Assembly (NCBI RefSeq): GCF_009834025.1
Contig: NZ_CP047156.1
Coordinates: 1,116,001-1,180,000 of the forward strand
Length of the DNA stretch: 64,000 nucleotides
Reading direction: 5' to 3'
Origin: Epidermidibacterium keratini
GTDB lineage: Bacteria; Actinomycetota; Actinomycetes; Mycobacteriales; Antricoccaceae
Below are positions 55,798 to 64,000 of the stretch, piece after piece (position 1 is the first letter of the stretch; every line of letters starts with the position of its first letter). Position numbers and translations under genes: made by a program. Under the pieces are notes generated by a model that saw only the letters and a program-made list of their open reading frames with translations, had not been told where the DNA came from and did not search any database.

Positions 55798-56544
55798 CTA
55801 GCTCCGCAGCAGCGTGACGGTCCACGCGACCGCGTCATCGACACTGTCCACGGCCATGACGCCTTCGGGCACCGGTGGCCGGCGTACGACGACCACCGGG
55901 ATGTCGAGCTCGCCGGCCGCCTGGAGCTTGGCCTCGGTCATCGACCCGCCGGAGTCCTTCGTAACGAGTACGTCGATTCCTCGCGAGCGCAGGAGCTCTC
56001 GTTCGCTATCGAGCGAGTACGGTCCACGGCTGCGCAGCACCTCCCAGGACGTTGGCGCTGGCCACGACGGCTCCTCGACCAGCCGCACGAGGGTGTAACG
56101 GTCGGTCCACGACCTAAACGCGTCTAGCGTCTGACGGCCAGTAGTCAAGAAGGCCCTATCTCCCAGGCTTTCTGCGCTCCTGCGCGCATCATCAATGTCG
56201 CGCACCCAGTGCCAGCGCTCGGCGTCACGATGGCCACCCCAGCCCGGCCGCTGCAGACGCAGCAGCGGTACGCCGGCCACCTCGCACGCCGTAGCCGCGT
56301 GTGCGCTCATCCGCGCTGCGAAGGGATGGGTCGCGTCAACGACCGCGTCATAACCGGCGGCGCGAAGGTGATCCACGAGCCCGTCGACCCCACCGAAACC
56401 GCCGATTCGCACCTCGCCCTCCGGAAGCGCGGGGTTACTGACCCGACCCGCGAGGCTGCTCACCACAGGAACGTCACACGCGTGCAGAGCAGCAGCGAGA
56501 GCGCGCGCCTCAGCGGTCCCGCCGATGACGAGAACGCCAGACAT
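55798..56544 (-). CDS. cobK: Precorrin-6A reductase CobK
   Basis: 248 residues from MSGVLVIGGTAEARALAAAL. Further motifs: DAVVDATHPFAARMSAHAAT, AFLTTGRQTLDAF, and VTKDSGGSMTEAKLQAAGEL. Reduces precorrin-6A with NADPH. It converges with cobA, ten bases between stops. Its ATG lies one base after the murF stop, so it may be transcribed with murF and escape the riboswitches. Confidence 0.94.
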   Translation of the reverse strand: MSGVLVIGGTAEARALAAALHACDVPVVSSLAGRVSNPALPEGEVRIGGFGGVDGLVDHLRAAGYDAVVDATHPFAARMSAHAATACEVAGVPLLRLQRPGWGGHRDAERWHWVRDIDDARRSAESLGDRAFLTTGRQTLDAFRSWTDRYTLVRLVEEPSWPAPTSWEVLRSRGPYSLDSERELLRSRGIDVLVTKDSGGSMTEAKLQAAGELDIPVVVVRRPPVPEGVMAVDSVDDAVAWTVTLLRS

Positions 56545-56545
56545 A

Positions 56546-57865
56546 CTAGGAATCCAGCAGCCGCGTCGCCACTCGCTCAAGCGCCGCGACCCGGCTGCCC
56601 TTAACGAGTACGGCGTCACCCTCAGCCAGTCCGGACAGCGCGTCGAGTGCGCCGTCGACACCGCCCACGTGCACCGCATCGGGCCCGTAATCGGGCGCAT
56701 CGACCGCGACGACCGTCACGCCGGCTGCCGCGGCGCGCGCGGCGATCTGGCGATGCGCGGCAGCGGCGTCGTCGCCAAGCTCGGCCATGACGCCGAGTAC
56801 GGCGTACCTGCGGCCGGCGGCGATTGCGAGCAGCGCATCCAGACCGGCGTTCATCGAGGTCGGGTTGGCGTTGTAGGCGTCGTTGAGCACCATGACGCCG
56901 CCAGCACTCCGGTCAAGCTCCATGCGCAGCCCGGACACCGCCGCGCCGGCCAGCCCGGCGGCGATCGCGTCGAGCGGCACACCGACGCCACCCGCGGCGG
57001 CCGCGGCGGCCAGGGCGTTCATCAGCTGGTGCTCGCCGCGTGCCGCGAGCCGCACATCCGTTGTGCCCCAGGGCGTTCGCAGCTCAAACGACGGACGCAG
57101 CTGCGCATCGAGGGCGATGTCGCCAGCACTGACGTCGACGCCGGGACCCCGACCGAAGGTCAACACCTGCGCCTGGGTCCGCGAGCGCATCGCGATCGTC
57201 GCCTCCTGGTCGGCGTACAACACGGCCAGCCCGTCAGCGGGCAGCCCTTCGACGAGCTCGCCCTTGGCCTGCGCGACCGCCTCCAGCGAGCCAAACATCT
57301 CCAGGTGTACGCCGTCGACCCGGGTGACGACGCCGACGGTCGGCGAGGCGATCGAGCAGAGCAGGGCGATATGGCCGACGCCACGAGCGCCCATCTCCAG
57401 AACGGCCGCCTCCGCATCGTCCGGGGCGCCGGCGAGGGTGAGTGGCAGGCCAAGCTCGTTGTTGAAGGAACGCTCGCTGGCCGCAGTGCGGTAGGTCGTG
57501 CGCAGTACGGCGGCAAGCATGTCCTTGGTCGACGTCTTGCCGACGGACCCGGTCACCCCGATGACCCGTCCGGGGATGCGGGCGCGCGCCGCGCGGCCCA
57601 GGTCCATCAGCGCCTGGGCGGTGTCGGCGACCTCGATCATCGGCGCCACGACCGAGTCGACCGGACGGCTTGCCAGGTAGGCCGCGGCGCCGGCATCGAC
57701 TGCGGTCGCGACGAAGTCGTGCCCGTCGCGCTCGGCCACGATGGGCACAAACAGCTGACCGGGCACGATCGAACGTGAGTCGATGCTGGCGCCGTCGACC
57801 TCGATGTCGTCGCCATGCAGCTTGCCGTCGGTGGCCCGGGCTACCTCAGAGGTGGAGAATCGCAC
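56546..57865 (-). CDS. murF: UDP-MurNAc-tripeptide-D-Ala-D-Ala ligase MurF
   Basis: 439 residues from the GTG at 57865 (RFSTSEVARATDGKL follows). Mur-ligase features: SRSIVPGQLFVPIVAERDGH, the P-loop GVTGSVGKTSTKDML (about 100-115), ERSFNNELGLPLTL, and LNDAYNANPTSMNAGLDALL. Adds D-Ala-D-Ala to the peptidoglycan precursor; ddl, which makes that dipeptide, is 0.7 kb away on the other strand. Confidence 0.96.
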   Translation of the reverse strand: MRFSTSEVARATDGKLHGDDIEVDGASIDSRSIVPGQLFVPIVAERDGHDFVATAVDAGAAAYLASRPVDSVVAPMIEVADTAQALMDLGRAARARIPGRVIGVTGSVGKTSTKDMLAAVLRTTYRTAASERSFNNELGLPLTLAGAPDDAEAAVLEMGARGVGHIALLCSIASPTVGVVTRVDGVHLEMFGSLEAVAQAKGELVEGLPADGLAVLYADQEATIAMRSRTQAQVLTFGRGPGVDVSAGDIALDAQLRPSFELRTPWGTTDVRLAARGEHQLMNALAAAAAAGGVGVPLDAIAAGLAGAAVSGLRMELDRSAGGVMVLNDAYNANPTSMNAGLDALLAIAAGRRYAVLGVMAELGDDAAAAHRQIAARAAAAGVTVVAVDAPDYGPDAVHVGGVDGALDALSGLAEGDAVLVKGSRVAALERVATRLLDS

Positions 57866-58009
57866 CGTACGACGATACCGGCGCTTCCTGCACCCGGGTA
57901 CCGGCGGACTGGCACCACCGCCCGTCGGCGCGTTTTGGTCAAAGACCGGCGCCGGAGATGTCCACTTACGCCAAAGAAGCCACGGTCGGCAGACCGATAG
58001 TCTCGGCGA

Positions 58010-58564
58010 ATGTCTCGTAACCGGGCCGCGGCAGGTCCCGACAACGCGTGGGAGTCGGTGACCACGGACCGGCTGCACCTGCGCCGCCCCGTCGAGGCCG
58101 ATCGCGAGTTCTACCAGCGCGTGCACACCGACCCTCAGCTCTATCGGCATGCGCCACACTCTCGCGGCACCGACGAGTCGACGACGGCCGCATTCGACGA
58201 CATCCTGACCTACTGGGTGGAAAACGGGTTTGACTACTGGGTGGTCGTCGAACGATCGACCGACGAGCGCATCGGGTGGGCCGGGGTACGGCGCACCCCT
58301 AGGTTCCTGAACCTCTACTACCGCCTCATCGCGCAGGCGCACGGTCGCGGTCTCGCCGCCGAAGCGGCCCGCGCCGCCGTGTCCCTCGCCGGTGAGACCG
58401 AGCCGACCCTGCCGGTCCTGGCGCGCGTCAAGGAGCACAACGTGTCGTCGGTGCGCACCGCGATCGCCGCCGGACTCGTCCTGACCTCGGATCGCATCAA
58501 GCTCAGCGACGACCGCCGCGACGACCCGCCCTCGCTGGTCTTTGCCAGCCGGGTCGGCCCGTAG
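58010..58564 (+). CDS. GNAT family N-acetyltransferase
   Basis: 184 residues, RimJ/RimL type (TDRLHLRRPVEADREFYQRV, YWVVVERSTDERIGWAGVRR, GRGLAAEAARAAVSLA, then NVSSVRTAIAAGLVLTSD). Acetyl-CoA binding loop AHGRGLAAEAA is intact. Substrate unknown. Eleven bases upstream of ddl on the same strand. The spacer to murF (57866-58009) shows no gene. Confidence 0.88.
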   Translation: MSRNRAAAGPDNAWESVTTDRLHLRRPVEADREFYQRVHTDPQLYRHAPHSRGTDESTTAAFDDILTYWVENGFDYWVVVERSTDERIGWAGVRRTPRFLNLYYRLIAQAHGRGLAAEAARAAVSLAGETEPTLPVLARVKEHNVSSVRTAIAAGLVLTSDRIKLSDDRRDDPPSLVFASRVGP

Positions 58565-58574
58565 GCTGGGGCGC

Positions 58575-59705
58575 ATGTCGAGCACCCCATCCGCACCATC
58601 AGCACCCGAGCCACCGGCAGGCGAGCGCCTGCGGCTGCTCGTCCTGTTTGGCGGGATCTCCGCCGAGCACGATGTGAGCCGCACATCGGCCGCCCAGCTC
58701 CTGGCTGCGGTCGACCCACAGAAGTACGATCTCGTGCCGGTCGGCATCTCCCGCGAGGGCGAGTGGCTGCTGCAGGATGACGCCGTCGCCGCCATCGCCG
58801 CCGGGGCGGCGCTGCCGGACTCGTTGGAGACGACAGGTACGCCGGTCAACCCGATCGAGGTCGTCCGCGGGGACGGCCAGCTGCAGACCGTCGTACTCCC
58901 GCTGCTGCACGGACCGCACGGTGAAGACGGTGTCGTGCAGGGCTTGTTGGAGCTGTCCGGGGTGCCGTACGTCGGCTCCGGCGTACTCGGCTCGGCGGTG
59001 TGCATGGACAAGGCGATGGCAAAGACGGTCGCCGCACAGGCCCGGATACCGCAGGGCGAGTGGATCGAATACCACGACGGCGCCGACGAGTCCCCCGAGC
59101 AGCTGGCGCAGCGCGCGCTCGACCAGCTGAGCCTGCCGATCTTCGTCAAACCCTCCAACATGGGCTCCTCGGTCGGGATCAGCAAGGTGACCGACCCCGA
59201 CGAGCTCGGCACCGCGATCAAGGCCGCCCTGCAGTACGACGAGGTCCTGGTGCTGGAGTCGGGCGTGAACGGGCGCGAGATCGAGGTCGGCGTGCTCGGT
59301 GACCTTGAGCCAGACGCGTCGATCCCGGGCGAGATCATCCCCGGTGCAGACTTCTACGACTACGAGGACAAGTACGTGACCGGCGGCGCCGAGCTGCGCA
59401 TCCCCGCCGAGCTCAGCGCGGATGAGATCGCGACCGTGCAGGACCTCGCCAAACGCACCTTCCTCGCGCTGCGCTGCAGCGGCCTGGCCCGCGTCGACTT
59501 CTTCTACGACGAGGGCACGCCCGACCGGCCGGGGCGGGGCTGGCTGCTCAATGAGCCCAACACCATGCCCGGCTTCACGCCGTACTCGATGTATCCGAAG
59601 CTCTGGGAAGCCTCCGGCGTGCCGTACGCCGAGCTCGTCGACCGGCTCGTGCAGATCGCACTGCGCCGGCATGCCCGTCGCTCGAGCATTTCGACGTACC
59701 GCTAG
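58575..59705 (+). CDS. ddl: D-alanine-D-alanine ligase
   Basis: 376 residues from MSSTPSAPSAP. ATP-grasp features: LVLFGGISAEHDVSRTSA, HGPHGEDGVVQGLLELSGVP, VGSGVLGSAVCMDKAMAKTV, IFVKPSNMGSSVGISKV and LNEPNTMPGFTPYSMYPKLW. The conserved NTMPGFT end marks it as functional Ddl (D-Ala-D-Ala type, with Tyr expected earlier). Supplies MurF. Converges with the OYE gene, five bases between stops. Confidence 0.96.
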   Translation: MSSTPSAPSAPEPPAGERLRLLVLFGGISAEHDVSRTSAAQLLAAVDPQKYDLVPVGISREGEWLLQDDAVAAIAAGAALPDSLETTGTPVNPIEVVRGDGQLQTVVLPLLHGPHGEDGVVQGLLELSGVPYVGSGVLGSAVCMDKAMAKTVAAQARIPQGEWIEYHDGADESPEQLAQRALDQLSLPIFVKPSNMGSSVGISKVTDPDELGTAIKAALQYDEVLVLESGVNGREIEVGVLGDLEPDASIPGEIIPGADFYDYEDKYVTGGAELRIPAELSADEIATVQDLAKRTFLALRCSGLARVDFFYDEGTPDRPGRGWLLNEPNTMPGFTPYSMYPKLWEASGVPYAELVDRLVQIALRRHARRSSISTYR

Positions 59706-59710
59706 AACGT

Positions 59711-60802
59711 CTAGGACACGGCCGCGCGCTCGTATCGCGGGTAGTCGACATAGCCTGCGGGACCGGGCGTGTAGAGCCGCGCCTCGTCCATCGGATTCCA
59801 CGGCAGGTCGTCACGCAGCCGCGACACGAGGTCCGGGTTGCGCAGGAAGCCACGCCCAAATGACACCGCGTCGGCGAGGCCCGCATCGAGCACACGCTCG
59901 GCAGTACGCCGGCACGTCGCCTCGCGGTTTTCGCCGACGTTGGCGATGAGCCGACCCGACCAGAGCGGGCGCAGATCCTCGAGGGCGCAGTAGGAGTCGT
60001 TGTCGGTGAGGTGCAGATACGCCAGCCCATACCTATCCAGCTCGGCAACCAGCTGCCGGTAGAGCGGGCCCGGATCGGCTTCGACCATGCCGAACTGCGG
60101 GTTGCCCGGCGCAAGTCGGATGCCCACCCGATCGGCGCCCACCGCGTCGGCAAGGGACTCAATGAGCTCGAGAGCCAGCCGCATCCGCCCCGCGATCTGA
60201 CCGCCGTACTCGTCGGCGCGCAGGTTGGTGTTGTCGGCCAGGAACTGATGGGTCAGGTAGCTGTTTGCACCATGCAGCTCCACGCCGTCGAAGCCGGCGG
60301 CGATCGCGTTGCGCGCCGCATCTGCGTGCTCGGTGACGATCCGGGCGATATCTGCCTGGCTCAGCACGCTCGGCACCGGCGACGGCGCTTTGCCGCCCTC
60401 CGGCAGGTGCACCCACTCCGGGTCGGCGACCGCCGACGCTCCTGCGGGAACGCTGCCGTCAAACCGCGCGCCAGGATGACCTTTGCGCCCGCCGTGCATC
60501 AGCTGCGCGACGATCCGCCCACCCTCGACGTGGACGGCGTCGGTCACCGCGCGCCAACCGGACACGTGGCGAGCCGTCTCAAGTCCCGGCACGCGCCATT
60601 CGCTCTGCCCGGTACTGGCCGGCCACGTACCTTCGGTGATGAGCAGCCCGGCATCCGCGCGCTGGGCGTAGAACTGCGCCATCTCCGGGGTCGGCGTACC
60701 GTCCGGTTCGGCGCGCAGCCGGGTCATCGGCGCCATGACGACGCGGTTGGGCAGCGCGAGGCCGCCGAGGTCCATCGGTTCAAACAGTGCAGATTCGGTC
60801 AT
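59711..60802 (-). CDS. Alkene reductase, Old Yellow Enzyme family
   Basis: 363 residues from MTESALFEPMDLGGL. FMN/NADPH barrel motifs: LPNRVVMAPMTRLRA, ITEGTWPAS, AQLMHGGRKGHPGARF, AGFDGVELHGANSYLTHQFL and RADEYGGQIAGRMRLALE. Similar to NemA/XenB-type enzymes that reduce electrophilic alkenes, maleimides or nitro compounds. Divergent from a MerR regulator, probably induced by electrophiles through it. Confidence 0.93.
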   Translation of the reverse strand: MTESALFEPMDLGGLALPNRVVMAPMTRLRAEPDGTPTPEMAQFYAQRADAGLLITEGTWPASTGQSEWRVPGLETARHVSGWRAVTDAVHVEGGRIVAQLMHGGRKGHPGARFDGSVPAGASAVADPEWVHLPEGGKAPSPVPSVLSQADIARIVTEHADAARNAIAAGFDGVELHGANSYLTHQFLADNTNLRADEYGGQIAGRMRLALELIESLADAVGADRVGIRLAPGNPQFGMVEADPGPLYRQLVAELDRYGLAYLHLTDNDSYCALEDLRPLWSGRLIANVGENREATCRRTAERVLDAGLADAVSFGRGFLRNPDLVSRLRDDLPWNPMDEARLYTPGPAGYVDYPRYERAAVS

Positions 60803-60810
60803 GCCAACGA

Positions 60811-60844
60811 CGGTAAGATCTGACATGGACGTGAGGTTCAAGTC
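60811..60844 (-). promoter_or_regulatory. MerR-type promoter/operator between OYE gene and merR
   Basis: On the minus strand TTGAAC (60841-60836) and TTACCG (60816-60811) are separated by 19 bases, the long spacer typical of MerR-activated promoters. The imperfect dyad GACATGGAC/GTTCAAGTC (60822-60830, 60836-60844) lies within. The start would be close to the reductase ATG, so the mRNA may be leaderless. Confidence 0.5.
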
Positions 60845-60852
60845 GCAGAGGG

Positions 60853-61224
60853 GTGAGAGAAGTGCGCATCGGTGAGCTGTCTCGGCGTACCGCCGTGAGC
60901 GTGAGGTCGCTGCGCTACTACGAAGAGCAAGGTCTGCTGGTATCCGAGCGCACTCCAGGCGGTCATCGCGAGTACGCCGACGCTGCCGTCGACCGGGTGA
61001 TTCGGATTCAGGAGCTCTACGCCGCCGGACTGTCGTCGCGGGTCATCAACGAGCTGCTGCCGTGCATGCGCGATGTCGACGGTGGCCCGTCGGAGTCCGC
61101 GACCCCCTGGCTGGTGGAGGAGCTCTCGTCACAGCGCGGCCGGCTCAACGACGCAATCTGCGATCTACAGCGCAGCCGCGACGTGCTCGACGAGGTGATC
61201 GAGGCTGCGCGCGGCGAGAGCTGA
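60853..61224 (+). CDS. MerR family transcriptional regulator
   Basis: 123 residues. N-terminal winged helix RIGELSRRTAVSVRSLRYYE then GLLVSERTPGGHREYADAAV; a dimerisation coiled coil (about 80-118). No C-terminal Cys cluster; one Cys (LPCMRDVDGG) and one in ICDLQ could sense thiol-reactive ligands. A GTG three codons later (60862, MRIGEL) is an alternative start. Divergent from its probable target. Confidence 0.9.
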   Translation: MREVRIGELSRRTAVSVRSLRYYEEQGLLVSERTPGGHREYADAAVDRVIRIQELYAAGLSSRVINELLPCMRDVDGGPSESATPWLVEELSSQRGRLNDAICDLQRSRDVLDEVIEAARGES

Positions 61225-61227
61225 GCC

Positions 61228-61782
61228 CTACCTGCCGCGCAGCAGCCGACTCGGCGTGATGGACACCGCAAACGGCAAGATCGCATCCCACGTCTGAGCG
61301 TCGCCGATATCGGCGACAACGACGTACTCTCCGTCGACCAGCTCGCGCGCAACGAGCCGCAGCGTCGCCGGGTCGATGACCCAGTACGACGCGATACCGG
61401 CACGTCTGTAGCGCTCCAGCTTTACCGCGAGATCGATCCGCCGGGTGCCTGGCGACAGCACCTCGACGGCAAGCAGGGGTACGCCGGGGAGGTTTGTGCC
61501 CGAGAAGTCCGCGCGCAGGGCGACGACCACATCAGGCTCGACCACGGTGTCGTTGGCAAGGACCACATCAACGGGCGCGACAAGCACTCGAAGCGAGTCC
61601 GGTGCCGCATCGTCGAGCAGCCGCCACAGCCGCAGCGCCACTTCTTGATGGTCCGGGATTGGCGCGGCGTTCACGAGCAGTACGCCGTCGATGATCTCGT
61701 AGCGATGCCCGTCATCGGGCAGAGTTTCGAGATCGCGCTCGGTCCAGTGTCCCTGGACCTGCAACGTCTCCATGACACTCAT
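61228..61782 (-). CDS. Uma2 family protein (DUF820, PD-(D/E)XK nuclease fold)
   Basis: 184 residues from MSVMETLQVQ. Uma2 motifs: HRYEIIDGVLLVNAAPIPDH, VVEPDVVVALRADF, PLLAVEVLSPGTRRIDLAVK, and KLERYRRAGIASYWVIDP. The D-EVLS-K pattern resembles a PD-(D/E)XK active site; such genes are common in cyanobacteria and actinobacteria and their DNA target is unknown. It converges with merR, three bases between stops. Confidence 0.88.
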   Translation of the reverse strand: MSVMETLQVQGHWTERDLETLPDDGHRYEIIDGVLLVNAAPIPDHQEVALRLWRLLDDAAPDSLRVLVAPVDVVLANDTVVEPDVVVALRADFSGTNLPGVPLLAVEVLSPGTRRIDLAVKLERYRRAGIASYWVIDPATLRLVARELVDGEYVVVADIGDAQTWDAILPFAVSITPSRLLRGR

Positions 61783-61840
61783 CGTGCTCCCTCGTCCCTC
61801 GATCCGCCACCGAACCAAGGATGCAGCACGCGGCGACCAG

Positions 61841-61861
61841 GCCTGCGGGTTATCCGCAGGC
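61841..61861 (-). terminator. Hairpin downstream of rfbB
   Basis: GCCTGCGG (61841-61848) and CCGCAGGC (61854-61861) around GTTAT, a perfect 8-bp stem 20 bases beyond the rfbB stop. Confidence 0.55.
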
Positions 61862-61881
61862 AGGCACGACCGGGGGAGGAG

Positions 61882-62883
<1,002 letters not shown>

Positions 62884-62979
62884 CTAAGAGCAACCTTCAG
62901 GTGGTCAGCGGTGGAGCATCCAGGGTAACGGCTGGGCGCTGAGCCCCCGACGAGTACGCCGTACTGCCCTGCCGTCGGC

Positions 62980-63513
62980 TTAGTCGTCGTAGGTCTCGTC
63001 TTCGTCGAACCAGCCCACCGCAGCGCGGGCGAAGTCCTCGGGCTGCATCGCCTCAGCCCCCGCGGGCAGCGCGCCGACGACCGGCACGCCGGCGGCCGCA
63101 GCCAGGAAGCTGCGCGCCTCCTTGTATTTCGCGTCGTCGGTCGGAGCCTGATCGAGCACCAGACCGCTCGGCTCGATGCCGATCTCGCGAAGCTCGTCGA
63201 CCGCGTGTACGGCGTCCTCGGTGCTCGGACTGCAGGCAAGGTGCAGCACGAGATCGAGGTCGGCGTCCTCAGCGGCCTCGCAGATCGAGTAGACGTACTG
63301 GACCTGCGAGACTTCGGGTTCGAAGAAGACGATCACCAGCTCAAAGGCACCCGACAACGCGCTGATCGTCTCGGCGAAATCGGCCGGGTCGACGTCCGGC
63401 TCCTGGATTGCGCCCAGGTTGACCCGCGCCCCGCGTGCGCTGGCCGCGGCAGCCATCGCCGCCGCGATCACGTTGGGTCGTCCGCCGGCAGCCGCCACCA
63501 AGATGAGCGTCAT
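62980..63513 (-). CDS. Unrecognised 177-residue protein, possibly P-loop-less BioD/Pta-like domain
   Basis: 177 residues from MTLILVAAAGGRPNVIAAAM; the frame is open 32 codons further but that part is low-quality. The alternation of strands and helices, with VFFEPEVSQVQYVYSICEAA, HLACSPSTEDAVHAVDEL and IEPSGLVLDQAPTD, GVPVVGALPAG, is like the dethiobiotin synthetase or Pta N-terminal fold. The Walker A site is replaced by AGGRPN, with no GKT. No membrane segment. Function unknown; stands alone between rfbB and the kinase. The 63514-63727 spacer holds no other gene. Confidence 0.7.
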   Translation of the reverse strand: MTLILVAAAGGRPNVIAAAMAAAASARGARVNLGAIQEPDVDPADFAETISALSGAFELVIVFFEPEVSQVQYVYSICEAAEDADLDLVLHLACSPSTEDAVHAVDELREIGIEPSGLVLDQAPTDDAKYKEARSFLAAAAGVPVVGALPAGAEAMQPEDFARAAVGWFDEDETYDD

Positions 63514-63727
63514 CGGTGTCCGTCCTCTCCCGCGGCCCATGCCGCAGCACATGTGTGTCTCCCCCGCAGGCGGCGTACGCCCGCCCACGAGGTTACCGAA
63601 GGTCGGCATTGCTCGGCCGCGGCCGGAACCGGACGCCGCCCATCGGCCCCTAAGTACCCGGACGGGGCCGGCGACACTCTCCCCAGGTCCTACGATGGAT
63701 ACGCGTGCTCAATCGGAGAGGACAGCC

Positions 63728-64000
63728 GTGGAAGACCAGCTCATCGCGGGCCGCTATCGCGTGATCAGGACGATCGGGCGTGGCGGGATGGGTCACGTCT
63801 GGCTGTGCCGCGACGAGGTCCTGCGCCGCGAGGTCGCGGTCAAGCAGATCGGCGCGATGCCCGGTGACACTGGCGAGACCAATGCGCGGGCCATGCGCGA
63901 GGCGCGACTCGCGGCGTCGCTGAACCACCCCAACGCCGTGTCGATCTACGACGTCATCGAAGACCACGGCACGCCGTGGCTGGTGATGGAATACGTCCCG
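63728..64000 (+). CDS. Serine/threonine protein kinase (3' end outside window)
   Basis: 91 codons visible from the GTG at 63728, preceded by GGAGAGGA. Hanks-type kinase start: glycine loop RTIGRGGMGHVWLCRDEVL, the ATP-binding lysine in REVAVKQI, a helix-C glutamate (AMREARLAASLNHPN) and the hinge PWLVMEYVP. Likely a PknB-like membrane kinase, but the rest is outside the window. Confidence 0.93.
   Translation, partial: MEDQLIAGRYRVIRTIGRGGMGHVWLCRDEVLRREVAVKQIGAMPGDTGETNARAMREARLAASLNHPNAVSIYDVIEDHGTPWLVMEYVP

Noticed and set aside
57861-59338. Minus-strand extension of the murF frame across ddl
   Set aside because: The family start (GTG at 57865) and the intact ddl and GNAT genes on the plus strand show the upstream part is non-coding.

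Overview
The window is high-GC (roughly two-thirds G+C) chromosomal DNA from an actinobacterium (Actinomycetota). Markers of that group are mycothiol synthase (mshD), the orphan regulator GlnR, an HbhA-like protein, an LmeA/DUF2993 lipid-binding protein, a nitrobindin and a DUF222-HNH (13E12-type) gene. Two blocks follow mycobacterial gene order: HTH regulator - hbhA - DUF2516 - murB, and glnR - mshD followed by phosphate-transport genes. I cannot name the genus. No rRNA, tRNA, CRISPR array, insertion sequence or prophage is seen. Genes are dense, with many 1-13 bp overlaps that imply translational coupling.

Layout. 1-2.6 kb: 3'-truncated murB, a DUF2516 membrane protein, hbhA and its HTH partner on the minus strand. 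2.9-10.6 kb: a complete high-affinity potassium system, kdpFABCDE, with an extra 27-residue membrane peptide before kdpF. 10.6-17.2 kb: peptide deformylase, two methyltransferases, a DUF222-HNH gene, ygfZ and a class IV aminotransferase. 17.3-21 kb: an ABC-2 exporter with its own sensor kinase and response regulator. 21-26 kb: an Hsp31-type deglycase, an MFS exporter and a polar amino-acid ABC importer. 26-29.6 kb: a structured leader RNA with a 12-codon upstream ORF in front of an unrecognised 156-residue gene, then an M18 aminopeptidase, nitrobindin and LmeA-like genes. 29.7-35.8 kb: glnR-mshD and pstSCAB, with a PHO-box-like repeat before pstS.

35.9-43.6 kb: SURF1, a PEBP-family protein, a luciferase-like oxidoreductase, a SatD-like pair, stand-alone cobF, and a seven-gene Asp23/Gls24 envelope-stress operon that includes a tiny protein with a J-domain HPD motif. 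43.6-56.5 kb: cobalt uptake and cobalamin genes. cbiMNQO lies behind a minus-strand cobalamin riboswitch. cobM-cobL lie back to back with a second riboswitch that leads chelatase-cobB-cobA. cobK follows. A DUF2252 gene and a TetR/DHFR-like divergent pair sit inside this block. 56.5-64 kb: murF, ddl, a GNAT gene, an OYE-family reductase with its MerR regulator, a Uma2-family protein, rfbB, an unrecognised protein and the start of a Ser/Thr kinase.

The most unusual items are the three-way-junction leader at 26.15-26.47 kb; the same triple 21-bp repeat placed inside two cobalamin genes; a 25-bp perfect hairpin that also supplies the last codons of cobM; and several dispersed intergenic repeats.
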